From Flavobacteriaceae bacterium (GTDB taxonomy: Bacteria > Bacteroidota > Bacteroidia > Flavobacteriales > Flavobacteriaceae), in assembly GCA_014075215.1 (NCBI GenBank), contig CP046177.1, positions 4,030,501 to 4,094,500 on the forward strand: 64,000 bases of DNA, written 5' to 3'. The notes below the pieces were generated by a model that was not told the DNA's origin, searched no databases, and was given only the letters and a program-made list of their open reading frames with translations. Position numbers and translations under genes: made by a program. Each line of letters starts with the position of its first letter. The first letter of the stretch is position 1. Below, one piece after another: positions 16,683 through 25,593 of the stretch.

Positions 16683-18074
16683 ATGGAATTAACCAAAGAA
16701 TATGTTGAAAAAACTAAAAAAAATGGTGAAAATGCCATTCTTTCATTGATTTCAAAAATGGATAGAGATAGCTCTAAAATAACTTTCATTTTAGATAGTT
16801 TAGGTTCTTTCCCAAAAGATTTTAAAGGCGATTGGCTCTTTAATTATACCAAAAGTACTAACCACAAATTAAGAATGTCGGCTATCCGAAATATTGGTAA
16901 ACTCAAGTTAAACGGAGAATTTCCATTACTTTATGAACTCTTTGAAACTGAGCCAAAAACTGAAATTAAAAGAGAGATCATTTCTTCAATTGGAAGGCAA
17001 AGAAATTTACAATCAAAAGATTTTATCATTCAAATTTTAAAAGATAATGACCCGAAAATTGTATGTCAGGCCATAAGAGCGTTATTAGTTTTTAAAGACA
17101 ATAAAGAAATTGCTGAAAAACTTAAAAAATTAAGAAGACACAGAAACGAAATGGTACAGAGTATCATTGAAAAAGAATTCTATTCGGGTTTAAAAAAACA
17201 AAGTAAACCACACCATACACAGACTTACAATTTCTTGAAAGATACGGTTGTTCACGGAGATGTTAGGGATGTTTTAAAAGCAGTACCGGAAGATAGTATT
17301 CACCTGACCTTTACTTCACCGCCATATTACAATGCAAGAGATTATTCTATCTATTCATGTTATCAAGATTATTTAGAATTTTTGGATGAAGTTTTTAAAG
17401 AAGTGCACCGAGTAACTAAAGAAGGGCGTTTTTTGTTAATCAATACCTCACCCATTATTATTCCAAGAATTAGCAGACAGCATTCAAGCAGAAGATATCC
17501 CATTCCTTTTGACCTACATAGCTATATTGTAAATGCAGGCTGGGAATATCTTGACGACATCATTTGGTTAAAACCCGAAACAAGTGTAAAAAATAGAGTT
17601 GGTGGATTTCAGCAACACAGAAAACCATTAGGATATAAACCGAACACAGTTACTGAAATGATAATGGTTTATCGTAAAAAAACCACAAAATTGTTGGATT
17701 GGAACATTCGCCAATATCCAAAAGAAATTGTTGAGAAAAGTAAAGTCTCTAATAGATTTGAGACTACTAATGTTTGGAAAATTGACCCGGTATATAGTAA
17801 AAATCATACAGCTGTTTTTCCCATCAAATTATGCAAAAAAGTAATTGAATACTATTCGTTTGAAGGAGATTTGGTTTTTGATCCTTTTGGTGGTAGTGGA
17901 ACTTTTGGAAGAGCTGCGAAAGCACTCAACAGACGATTCTTTTTAACCGAATTAAACGATGCATATTTTGAGTATATGAAATCCGAAAAAAAACCAAAAT
18001 TATTATTTAATGAACTAGAAACCAAATTTTTAGAATTACAAGAATTTAAAAAATTTGCAAATGATACTAACTGA
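16683..18074 (+). CDS. DNA methyltransferase (beta class, probably N4-cytosine) with N-terminal HEAT repeats
   Basis: Protein of 463 residues. Residues about 40-165 form HEAT-like helical repeats (for example LRMSAIRNIGKLKLNGEFPL and IVCQAIRALLVF). The C-terminal half is a DNA_methylase domain: catalytic motif IV TSPPYYNARDY at about 217-227 comes before the AdoMet-binding motif I FDPFGGSGTFGRAA at about 399-412, which is the beta-class order. SPPY in place of DPPY favours N4-cytosine methylation. It overlaps the downstream nuclease gene, so the two form a type II restriction-modification pair. The HEAT extension is unusual and might aid DNA or partner binding. Confidence 0.88.
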   Translation: MELTKEYVEKTKKNGENAILSLISKMDRDSSKITFILDSLGSFPKDFKGDWLFNYTKSTNHKLRMSAIRNIGKLKLNGEFPLLYELFETEPKTEIKREIISSIGRQRNLQSKDFIIQILKDNDPKIVCQAIRALLVFKDNKEIAEKLKKLRRHRNEMVQSIIEKEFYSGLKKQSKPHHTQTYNFLKDTVVHGDVRDVLKAVPEDSIHLTFTSPPYYNARDYSIYSCYQDYLEFLDEVFKEVHRVTKEGRFLLINTSPIIIPRISRQHSSRRYPIPFDLHSYIVNAGWEYLDDIIWLKPETSVKNRVGGFQQHRKPLGYKPNTVTEMIMVYRKKTTKLLDWNIRQYPKEIVEKSKVSNRFETTNVWKIDPVYSKNHTAVFPIKLCKKVIEYYSFEGDLVFDPFGGSGTFGRAAKALNRRFFLTELNDAYFEYMKSEKKPKLLFNELETKFLELQEFKKFANDTN

Positions 18075-18972
18075 CCAAGTAACAAAAAACATAGTTAAGA
18101 AATTAATTAAAGGAGAAGACTATCGAATAGAAATTGTAACTCTTATTAATGCGGAATTTCTACAATTTGCAATAGAATTTTTCAAAAAAGTTGCTTTTGC
18201 AAAAATTAAAAACGAAGATATTTCTACCGATTGGTACAAAAAAGAAATGTTGGCACTCAATCTTCCACCGGATGAAATAGCAATTAACTCAGGGCTCAAC
18301 AAAAAGACGATTACTAATATGTATAATTCAGGCACTCGCCAGGTTGTTATAGATGCTTCTTACGAACATTATGATACTTTATATTCAGCCATTGAGGAAT
18401 TGACTAAAGTTGAAGATATTGATTTGAGTTTAACCATTAAATTCAATAAGGTAAGTGTCGATTTAAATATAAGCGAAAGCTTGATTGTAATTAATACATT
18501 AGCAGTAAAACGAGCAGCTTTGCGTGGTGGACTTTGGAGTACAGCAGGAAAACAAACCGAAGAACCATTAATGGTAGCCTTATGTAAATTATTTGACGTT
18601 CCTTCCAAAAATTATTCTATAAAACCAAAAGCAAAACGAGTTCGTAAAGGAGTCGTAAATCGAGAAATTGATTTCTTTTTGTATGAAAATGAAAATATCT
18701 ACAAATGTGAAGTTAAACTAATAGGAAAGGGAAACCCGGAAAGTGCCGATACAGTAATAGCAAGAGATAGCAAAGTTTTTGTGGCAGATAAATTATCTGA
18801 CCAAAATAAAGCACAATTAAATAATTTAAAAGTAGAATGGGTAGAACTTAGAGAAGATAAGGGCTACAATCGATTTGAACAAGTTTTAACCAATTTAAAA
18901 ATACCACACAAGAAACTAACTACAGATTTAGATTGTAAATTGAACGAAATAATTGAAGAATTTTTTAAATAA
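18061..18972 (+). CDS. Type II restriction endonuclease, CfrBI-like
   Basis: Protein of about 303 residues starting at the ATG at 18061, which overlaps the methyltransferase by 14 bases; a TTG at 18055 is also in frame. The C-terminal half shows a PD-(D/E)xK-type core: NREIDFFLYE followed by CEVKLIGKGNPESAD (about residues 200-230). The ESADTVIARDSKVFVADKL stretch and the overall look recall the CfrBI family, whose founder cuts CCWWGG. The specificity here is unproven. Partner of the preceding methyltransferase; the pair has been placed among molybdenum-cofactor genes, consistent with horizontal acquisition. Confidence 0.75.
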   Translation: MILTDQVTKNIVKKLIKGEDYRIEIVTLINAEFLQFAIEFFKKVAFAKIKNEDISTDWYKKEMLALNLPPDEIAINSGLNKKTITNMYNSGTRQVVIDASYEHYDTLYSAIEELTKVEDIDLSLTIKFNKVSVDLNISESLIVINTLAVKRAALRGGLWSTAGKQTEEPLMVALCKLFDVPSKNYSIKPKAKRVRKGVVNREIDFFLYENENIYKCEVKLIGKGNPESADTVIARDSKVFVADKLSDQNKAQLNNLKVEWVELREDKGYNRFEQVLTNLKIPHKKLTTDLDCKLNEIIEEFFK

Positions 18973-19004
18973 TTATGCCACCTAACATGGGTAACCGTTG
19001 CAAT

Positions 19005-20099
19005 TTATAAATACGCAGAAATTCCACCGGTTAAGTTCAACACATTCAATCCGGGATATTTCTCCTTTAATTGTACCATTGCTTTATAACTGTTAAGTCC
19101 TCTTTGACAAACCATCACGTAAGTTTTCTCAAAATCCACTTCAAGTGTATTTGCATCAAATTCCCGAATAGGAATGGTTTGATGTACGCTAAAAGGTAAT
19201 TTTAAGTCAGATAATACTGCAATCAAATTAACTTGTTGGCTACGCCTAGTATCTGCTAATATTTCTTTTAATTCTTCCGGTGAAATTTGCCAATCGGGGT
19301 TCCGGTTTCCACAAGTGGGATCAAAATAGGTTTGAGTCTTAAAAATAGCGGCAATCTTTTCTTTTGGAACGCCGGGTGTTAATTTCATCTTCAGTTGCGT
19401 ATTTTGCTGTGCATTATAAATCAATAATTCGTTTACCAGCGGTTTACCTGTTTTGGTAATTATCTTTAAGACTTCATTGACTTGTGCGGTTGCAATCATT
19501 CCTACAATTGCATTTAAAGTTCCCGCTTCTTCACAATTAGGAACCGCAACATTCATTTCAGGAAAAGCATCCCGCAAATTTGCCGAATAACGTCCTTTTC
19601 CCTGCGCCACATTAAAGGTACTTACATAACCGTCAAACTTATATAAAGAACCGTAAACCAAAGGTTTGTTTTGCAATACACAAACATCATTCAATAAATA
19701 TTTCGTTGGTAAACTATCCGTTCCGTCTACCACAATATCCACATTAGAAATCAACTCAATGGCATTGGATTTTGTCAATACCTCCGTTGAAAAGCTCACT
19801 TCCGTATACGGTGCTCTTTGCCGGATAAAACTTGCCAATACTTTGGATTTATATTTTCCTATATCCTCTAACGAATAGAAAATTTGCCGATGCAAATTTG
19901 CAGCCATCACTTTGTCAAAATCAACCAAATGAATAATTCCGACTCCGCTTGAAGCCAGATACACGGCAACAGGGCTTCCCAAACCTCCGCAACCTACTAC
20001 TAAAACCTTTGCCTGTTGTAATCTTTTCTGACCCTCTTTGCCTATCTCCGGTAAAGTGGTTTGACGTTTAAATAATATGTCTTTGCTGATGCTTTTCAC
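19005..20099 (-). CDS. moeB: MoeB/ThiF-type adenylyltransferase with C-terminal rhodanese domain
   Basis: Protein of 364 residues. The E1-like domain begins RQTTLPEIGKEGQKRLQQAK, has the nucleotide-binding VLVVGCGGLGSPVAVYLA at about 32-49 and the DGTDSLPTKYLLNDVC segment; the C-terminal third is rhodanese-like with MVCQRGLNSYKAM holding the active-site cysteine. It activates the C-terminal glycine of MoaD (or ThiS) by adenylation, and the rhodanese part can supply sulfur. The Cys-x2-Cys zinc motif is not complete to my eye, though DPTCGNRNPDW provides one cysteine. MoeB is favoured over ThiF because mobA, moaC and moeA follow. Confidence 0.85.
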   Translation of the reverse strand: MKSISKDILFKRQTTLPEIGKEGQKRLQQAKVLVVGCGGLGSPVAVYLASSGVGIIHLVDFDKVMAANLHRQIFYSLEDIGKYKSKVLASFIRQRAPYTEVSFSTEVLTKSNAIELISNVDIVVDGTDSLPTKYLLNDVCVLQNKPLVYGSLYKFDGYVSTFNVAQGKGRYSANLRDAFPEMNVAVPNCEEAGTLNAIVGMIATAQVNEVLKIITKTGKPLVNELLIYNAQQNTQLKMKLTPGVPKEKIAAIFKTQTYFDPTCGNRNPDWQISPEELKEILADTRRSQQVNLIAVLSDLKLPFSVHQTIPIREFDANTLEVDFEKTYVMVCQRGLNSYKAMVQLKEKYPGLNVLNLTGGISAYL

Positions 20100-20153
20100 T
20101 ACTGTTACATTATCTTATCAGAATCAAAACGGAACCGGTTGCTGCTTAAAATA

Positions 20154-21275
20154 CTATCCCGGACAGAGCTCTTTTTTAGCTGCTTCGTATTCTTCCGGAG
20201 TATTGATATTACGAATCAAATCGTCTTCAACTTCTACAATTTCCACATCCGAATTGATCAACATTTTTCTGGGGCATGAATATCCTTGTGCTAAAAATTG
20301 CAGCAACACAGGATAGGCTTTGGGTTCAAAAATAGTAATCAAAGGTTCCGGGAACTGCTTTCCTTTTCCTTTTACTGCGGTTGCCACTTTTGCCGGGTTT
20401 CTTTTCTCCATGAGCAATTGAATCAACTCTTCATTCACAAAAGGAACATCTGTCGCCAGAACAAACCAGGCTGAATTCGGGTCTTTTTGAAATGCAGAGC
20501 AAATCCCTCCAAAGGGGCCCAAATTCAAAAAGGTATCTCGAATTATTATGGTTTCATCTGTATTAGAAATATTCCCAACAGAAAAATACGTTTCAATATT
20601 CCGGCTTTCAAGTAAATTTCTTACATATTCTTTTTGAGGTTTTCCATAATAATCCAGTTTGGATTTGTCTGTTCCCATTCGTGTACTTTTCCCTCCTGTC
20701 AAAACCAATCCTTTTATTTTTGGGATCTCCCGTTGAATCAATCCGGCTATATCGTGTACAATTTTATCAATTTCAGTTATATGGTACTGAGGGATCTGAT
20801 CCCAGTTTAAAAACTTCTCTTTTAAAGACTGAAAAGGCGCAACTTCTTTGGTTAATTTTATAAAAAACCGGATATCAGATAGCTGATGTATTCTTTTATT
20901 GATGGAAGATTCTTTTTCCGGGTCTAACAGGATGATTTGTTTTTCTCCTGCATAATGATTACCATTTATAAATACACAATCAAATTGTGAAAACTGAATC
21001 CGTTGTACATATTCATTTACAGGTACATCAGTAGTAATCGTTAACTGTCCTTTGTGGTGAAATGTAAAATCAGATAATAAATTCTCATCAATATCTTTTG
21101 CATGTGAGGCGTCAAAATAGGCTAATTGGTATTGTGACAGATATTGTGATACGTTCCTGACCAAATCAGAAATAATACTACATTTGGCACCAAGAATAGT
21201 TACTTCATTCGGAGCAAAGTTGCCATTTTTCCTACGAATCAAATTTGTATGCTTCTGATGTTTTTTCATGATCAA
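20154..21275 (-). CDS. MobA-like nucleotidyltransferase with a long N-terminal extension
   Basis: Protein of 373 residues (start at 21275, or at 21269). Residues about 188-373 are a MobA-type molybdenum cofactor guanylyltransferase domain: GLVLTGGKSTRMGTDKSKLD is the nucleotide-binding loop, followed by GPFGGICSAF and VLATDVPFV. The first 185 residues (starting near NEVTILGAKCSIISDLVRNV) form a separate domain that I cannot assign with confidence; it could be a degenerate MobB-like or other partner domain. The gene lies between moeB and moaC on the same strand. Confidence 0.85.
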   Translation of the reverse strand: MIMKKHQKHTNLIRRKNGNFAPNEVTILGAKCSIISDLVRNVSQYLSQYQLAYFDASHAKDIDENLLSDFTFHHKGQLTITTDVPVNEYVQRIQFSQFDCVFINGNHYAGEKQIILLDPEKESSINKRIHQLSDIRFFIKLTKEVAPFQSLKEKFLNWDQIPQYHITEIDKIVHDIAGLIQREIPKIKGLVLTGGKSTRMGTDKSKLDYYGKPQKEYVRNLLESRNIETYFSVGNISNTDETIIIRDTFLNLGPFGGICSAFQKDPNSAWFVLATDVPFVNEELIQLLMEKRNPAKVATAVKGKGKQFPEPLITIFEPKAYPVLLQFLAQGYSCPRKMLINSDVEIVEVEDDLIRNINTPEEYEAAKKELCPG

Positions 21276-21282
21276 CTGAATA

Positions 21283-21330
21283 GACTCTTTGCAAAATAGT
21301 GATATATTACGTATTTGAATTTATTTTAAT
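21283..21330 (-). repeat. Repeat A, solo end
   Basis: A single degenerate end of the GAGACCTTTGCAAAAT element, lying between mobA and moaC. It matches the end that carries the TAGTGATATATT segment, but there is no opposite end and no target duplication. Confidence 0.6.
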
Positions 21331-21352
21331 CAATATCATTGTTAGTTAATTG

Positions 21353-21826
21353 TTACATTAACTTCACATCACTTTTTCCACCCGTTTTTTCTACTAATTT
21401 TATTTCTTTTATGACGATTTCCTTAGAGATAGATTTACACATATCATAAATAGTTAAGCACGCTGCCGAGATTCCATGCAAAGCTTCCATTTCTACTCCT
21501 GTTTTTCCTTCGATGGTAACTTTGCAAAAAACTTCAATGTGCTCACTATCTGCGATATGGATATTGACATCGATTCCGTTAATCAATAACGGATGACACA
21601 TAGGAATGATTTCCGATGTCTTTTTAACAGCCTGGATTCCGGCAATGATGGCTGTTTGAAATACAGGTCCTTTTTTAGTAAGCAGTTCATCATTTTCAAA
21701 ATAAGAAATCACTTCGGCTCCTAAAAATACGGTTGCTTTGGCTATTGCCCTTCTTTTGGTAACTGCTTTTCCGGACACATCTACCATTTTCGGCCGGTTC
21801 TTTTTGTTAATATGTGAAAAGCTCAT
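21353..21826 (-). CDS. moaC: Cyclic pyranopterin monophosphate synthase MoaC
   Basis: MoaC of 157 residues, normal length: MVDVSGKAVTKRRAIA at the start, IIPMCHPLLINGIDV at about 92-106 and GVEMEALHGISAACLTIYDM at about 129-148, which include the conserved active-site residues. Acts with MoaA in the first step of molybdopterin synthesis; moaA is not in the window. The ATG is 10 nt from the end of moeA. Confidence 0.95.
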   Translation of the reverse strand: MSFSHINKKNRPKMVDVSGKAVTKRRAIAKATVFLGAEVISYFENDELLTKKGPVFQTAIIAGIQAVKKTSEIIPMCHPLLINGIDVNIHIADSEHIEVFCKVTIEGKTGVEMEALHGISAACLTIYDMCKSISKEIVIKEIKLVEKTGGKSDVKLM

Positions 21827-21835
21827 TTTGAATAA

Positions 21836-23068
21836 TTAAAAATTTCGATACCTGATGATAGGGTATGTTTCCCCTTTTTTAAATTCACGCTGTTCTTTTG
21901 GCAATTCAATAAATCCGTCTGCCGATACCAAACTTGCCAGATCTCCCGAACCATTTCCTTTGACCGGAAAAGCCATTAAATGCCCTTGTTTTATGTCAAT
22001 TCTAACCTGCAAAAAATACGTTAGCCCGGGATTAAAAAAAACATCTTCTCCTAAGATTGCTATTTCTTTTTTAAGCTCAAGCCCTACTGATTTTGCAAAC
22101 CAGGGATAAAAATACACCAAACAATTTACATAGGTAGAAACCGGATTCCCGGGAAATGCAAACACTACCGTACCACCGGTTTTATTTTTTTCTCCTTTGC
22201 CGGTATTCAAAAGTGCTGTATGTCCAAACCAAAAAGGTTTTCCCGGACGCTGAGAAACTCTGTGAAATTGTTTTTTAACTCCTAATGTTTCTAAAATTTC
22301 AGGAAGAAAATCGAACTTTCCTTTACTTACCGCACCGCTAAATAACAAAACATCATAATCGTTCAAATAGCTTGCTATCTGCTTGCTTAGAGAGGATTTT
22401 TCATCTATAATATGCGCCATTTCAGTTTTGATATGCAGTTTTTCCAATAAAGCAGCCAATGTATATACATTGCTCATTCTGATTTGATGTGCTAATGGAG
22501 TCTCTTTGACTGCTACTAATTCGTTTCCCGTAGAAACCATCATGATTTTGGGTGTTCTTGCAACTTGTATTGTTGTTTTTCCAACAGTAGCCATCACTCC
22601 GATTTCAGCTGCCGTAATCCTTCTGTTTTTAGGAATCAGAACTTTCCCCTTACCTCTGTCTTTGCCTTTTGTATGAACATTTTTCCCTTTTTCTACGTTG
22701 TCTATAATGACTGTTGCAATCGAATGCTCAATAGTTACATCTTCATAACGAATCACTGTATTTGTATTTTTTGGCAATATGGCTCCCGTCATCACCTCGT
22801 AGCAGTTTTTTGCACTATTCAGTATTTGTTGAGGGCTTCCCGCCGCCTGTATTCCTTCTATGACAAAACTCAGTTGTCCTTCTTTAAAAGCATCAAAGTC
22901 AATAGCTATTCCATCCATAGCGACCCTGTTAAAGGGAGGGAAATCACGATCAGCAACAATATCTTCTTTTAAAACCCTTCCGACAGATTTCAGAAACGGA
23001 ACCTCCTCCACGCCAAAATCTTGTGTACTTTTTAAGATGATTTGTAATGCTTCTTCTACGGAAACCAC
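21836..23068 (-). CDS. moeA: Molybdopterin molybdenumtransferase MoeA
   Basis: MoeA of 410 residues: FPPFNRVAMDGIAID at about 40-54, the MTGAILPKNTNTVIRYED segment, SNVYTLAALLEKL, the VLLFSGAVSKGKFDFLPEIL motif, and FAFPGNPVSTYVNCLVYFYP near 305. It inserts molybdate into adenylylated molybdopterin. First gene of the minus-strand run moeA-moaC-mobA-moeB. In the usual GG(V/I)S(V/M)G motif the second glycine is replaced by alanine (SGAVSKG), which is seen in some homologues. Confidence 0.95.
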   Translation of the reverse strand: MVSVEEALQIILKSTQDFGVEEVPFLKSVGRVLKEDIVADRDFPPFNRVAMDGIAIDFDAFKEGQLSFVIEGIQAAGSPQQILNSAKNCYEVMTGAILPKNTNTVIRYEDVTIEHSIATVIIDNVEKGKNVHTKGKDRGKGKVLIPKNRRITAAEIGVMATVGKTTIQVARTPKIMMVSTGNELVAVKETPLAHQIRMSNVYTLAALLEKLHIKTEMAHIIDEKSSLSKQIASYLNDYDVLLFSGAVSKGKFDFLPEILETLGVKKQFHRVSQRPGKPFWFGHTALLNTGKGEKNKTGGTVVFAFPGNPVSTYVNCLVYFYPWFAKSVGLELKKEIAILGEDVFFNPGLTYFLQVRIDIKQGHLMAFPVKGNGSGDLASLVSADGFIELPKEQREFKKGETYPIIRYRNF

Positions 23069-23176
23069 TTCTCAATTATATAAATTACAAATTTTAAATT
23101 ACGAATTTTTATCTCCTCAATATCAACTGATTGAAATTAATTTTGTGAAATTAATTTTTAGATTCAATATAATAAT

Positions 23177-24211
23177 TTAGGGCGCAGGGTTGGGCATTAA
23201 TACGTGTACCTGCTCAATTTCCGAAATCATTTCATCTGACAAATCAATATGAATACTTCCTATGTTTTCTTTAAGCTGACTCATTTTTGAAGCTCCAATA
23301 ATATTACCGGTTACAAAAGGTAATTGATTAATAAATGCCAGAGATAATTCGGATAATGTCATGTCGTATTTTTGGGCAATTTCCAAATATTTCCTGACAG
23401 CTGCCATAGATTGCTCACTGGAATACCTGTCATATCCGGAATATAATGCTATCCGTGAATCTTTAGGAACACCATTTAGATATTTTCCGGAAAGCACTCC
23501 AAACGCCAGGGGAGAATATGCCAATAACCCGATGTTTTCTCGTAAAGAAACCTCAGACATTCCATATTCATAAGCTCTGTGTATTAAGGAATAGGAGTTT
23601 TGTATGGTTACCATTCTCGGCAATTGATATTTTTTTGCCGCTTGCAGATACTGTATGGTTCCCCAGGGTGTTTCGTTAGATACGCCTACGGTCTTTATCT
23701 TTCCTTCTTTTATTAAATCAGCTAAAGTCTCCAGTATTTCCAAATGGTTTTCAGCTTCTTCTACACTGGCTTTATAAGGGTAGTCTCGTACACCAAAACA
23801 ATTTACACCACGTGTAGGCCAGTGTAACTGATACAAATCTATATAGTCTGTCTGCAGTCTTTGCAGGCTGCCTTCAACAGCGGAGATAATAGCCTCTTTG
23901 CTAAATCCGCTACTGCGTATATGTGCTGTATAAGGCCCTGCCCCGGCAATTTTACTTGCAATAACAACACGGTCTCTGTTTTTTGTTTTTTGTAACCAGT
24001 TGCCAATAATCTTTTCCGTAGCTCCATACGTTTCTGTTTTGGCAGGAACAGGGTACAATTCTGCCGTATCAAAAAAATTGACTCCTTGTTCCAGTGCATA
24101 ATCCATTTGCTCATACCCTTCTGCTTCTGTATTTTGCTCGCCAAAAGTCATGGTGCCCAGACAAATTTTACTCACTTTAATATCGGTATTTGGTAAGGTT
24201 GTATATTTCAT
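23177..24211 (-). CDS. Aldo/keto reductase, Tas-like
   Basis: NADPH-dependent oxidoreductase of 344 residues. The catalytic tetrad is visible: Asp and Tyr in FFDTAELYPVP (about 47-57), Lys in VVIASKIAG (about 86) and His in YQLHWPTRG (about 128). NETPWGTIQYLQ and GASKMSQLKENI fit the Tas subfamily. Substrate unknown. About 135 bp of AT-rich DNA separate it from pgk; a second aldo/keto reductase of a different type begins at 63730. Confidence 0.9.
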   Translation of the reverse strand: MKYTTLPNTDIKVSKICLGTMTFGEQNTEAEGYEQMDYALEQGVNFFDTAELYPVPAKTETYGATEKIIGNWLQKTKNRDRVVIASKIAGAGPYTAHIRSSGFSKEAIISAVEGSLQRLQTDYIDLYQLHWPTRGVNCFGVRDYPYKASVEEAENHLEILETLADLIKEGKIKTVGVSNETPWGTIQYLQAAKKYQLPRMVTIQNSYSLIHRAYEYGMSEVSLRENIGLLAYSPLAFGVLSGKYLNGVPKDSRIALYSGYDRYSSEQSMAAVRKYLEIAQKYDMTLSELSLAFINQLPFVTGNIIGASKMSQLKENIGSIHIDLSDEMISEIEQVHVLMPNPAP

Positions 24212-24347
24212 TGTATGTATATCGTTGATGGTTTACTTTTTGGAATTAAGTATTTAAATGTTCGTTTAAATATGGTAACGAAGAATAAAAACATTTTAAA
24301 AATCTTTTAACCTTTAATTTTTTAATCTTTCAATCTTTATAATGAAC

Positions 24348-25535
24348 TCATTTTAACACAGCTTCAATACCCGGTAATGTTTTCCCTTCCAAGGTTTCTA
24401 ACATAGCTCCGCCACCTGTGGAAACATAACTTACTTTATCTGCAAAACCAAACTGTTTTACCGCTGCTACGGAGTCGCCTCCTCCAACCAGAGAAAATGC
24501 ACCATTTTGTGTTGCTTCATAAATGGCATTTCCCAAGGCTATTGTTCCATTGGCAAAAGCGGCCATTTCAAAAACGCCTAAAGGGCCGTTCCATAAAATC
24601 GTTCTGCATTGGGCAACTACCTTGCTAAATATTTCCCTGGATGTTGGTCCTGCATCCAAACCCTGCCACCCTTCCGGGATGTTGGTTACATCCACTACCC
24701 GGGTATTGGCATCATTTGCAAAAGCATCTGCGGCAATGACATCTACCGGTATGTGAACTTCTACATTCTTTTCTTTTGCTGATTTCAAAATAGCCAGTGC
24801 TGTTTCCATTTTATCGTCTTCACAGATAGAATCGCCGATAGCCCCTCCTTGTGCTTTTACAAAAGTATATGTCATACCTCCTCCGATGATCAAATGATCT
24901 ACTTTATCTAATATACTCTCAATGATCGTAATTTTAGAAGATACTTTTGCTCCTCCTAAAATAGCCAACACCGGCTGCTCGCTATTATGTAGCACTTTAT
25001 CAATACTTTGAATTTCTTTAGCTAAAAGGTTTCCAAAACACTTCTTATCGGAAAAAAATTGAGCCACTATCGTTGTGGACGCATGTGCCCTGTGTGCGGT
25101 ACCAAAAGCATCGTTTACATAAATATCTCCTAGTTTGGACAATGCTTCCGCAAAGGCAATAGTTCCCGATTTTTCCTCATTATAAAAACGTAAATTCTCT
25201 AACAGTAAAACTTGCCCGTTTTCTAAATTAGCTACCGCATGGTTCACTTTTTCACCGATGCAATCATCGACAAATTGAACTTGTACCCCTATAATTTGCG
25301 AAACTTTATCTACAATATGTTTTAACGAATACTTTTCTTCTACTCCTTTTGGTCTTCCCAAATGCGACATCAGAACAGCCGATCCGCCGTCTTCCAGTAC
25401 TTTTATAATAGTGGACGCAGCCGCTTCAATCCTGGTACTATCCGTTACTTCGAAATGATCATTCAACGGGACATTAAAATCTACACGAATTAAAGCTTTT
25501 TTGTCTCGAAAATTAAAATCGTTTATGGTTTTCAT
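24348..25535 (-). CDS. pgk: Phosphoglycerate kinase
   Basis: Glycolytic enzyme of 395 residues transferring phosphate from 1,3-bisphosphoglycerate to ADP. Hallmarks: RVDFNVPLND near residue 15, SHLGRPKG near 58, FGTAHRAHAST near 160, LGGAKVSSKI near 194, and the C-terminal GGGDSVAAVKQFG with the ATP-site glycines. I chose the ATG at 25535 over an upstream in-frame start at 25556 because MKTINDFNFRDKKALIRVDF is the normal N-terminus. Confidence 0.97.
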   Translation of the reverse strand: MKTINDFNFRDKKALIRVDFNVPLNDHFEVTDSTRIEAAASTIIKVLEDGGSAVLMSHLGRPKGVEEKYSLKHIVDKVSQIIGVQVQFVDDCIGEKVNHAVANLENGQVLLLENLRFYNEEKSGTIAFAEALSKLGDIYVNDAFGTAHRAHASTTIVAQFFSDKKCFGNLLAKEIQSIDKVLHNSEQPVLAILGGAKVSSKITIIESILDKVDHLIIGGGMTYTFVKAQGGAIGDSICEDDKMETALAILKSAKEKNVEVHIPVDVIAADAFANDANTRVVDVTNIPEGWQGLDAGPTSREIFSKVVAQCRTILWNGPLGVFEMAAFANGTIALGNAIYEATQNGAFSLVGGGDSVAAVKQFGFADKVSYVSTGGGAMLETLEGKTLPGIEAVLK

Positions 25536-25553
25536 AAATGGTCGTGTTTTTAA

Positions 25554-25561
25554 CAAAAATA
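25554..25561 (-). promoter_or_regulatory. Candidate -7 element for pgk
   Basis: On the minus strand TATTTTTG matches TAnnTTTG and ends 18 nt before the pgk ATG. Confidence 0.4.
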
Positions 25562-25593
25562 CCTATTTATTTTATGAACTTATTTAAAGTTTA

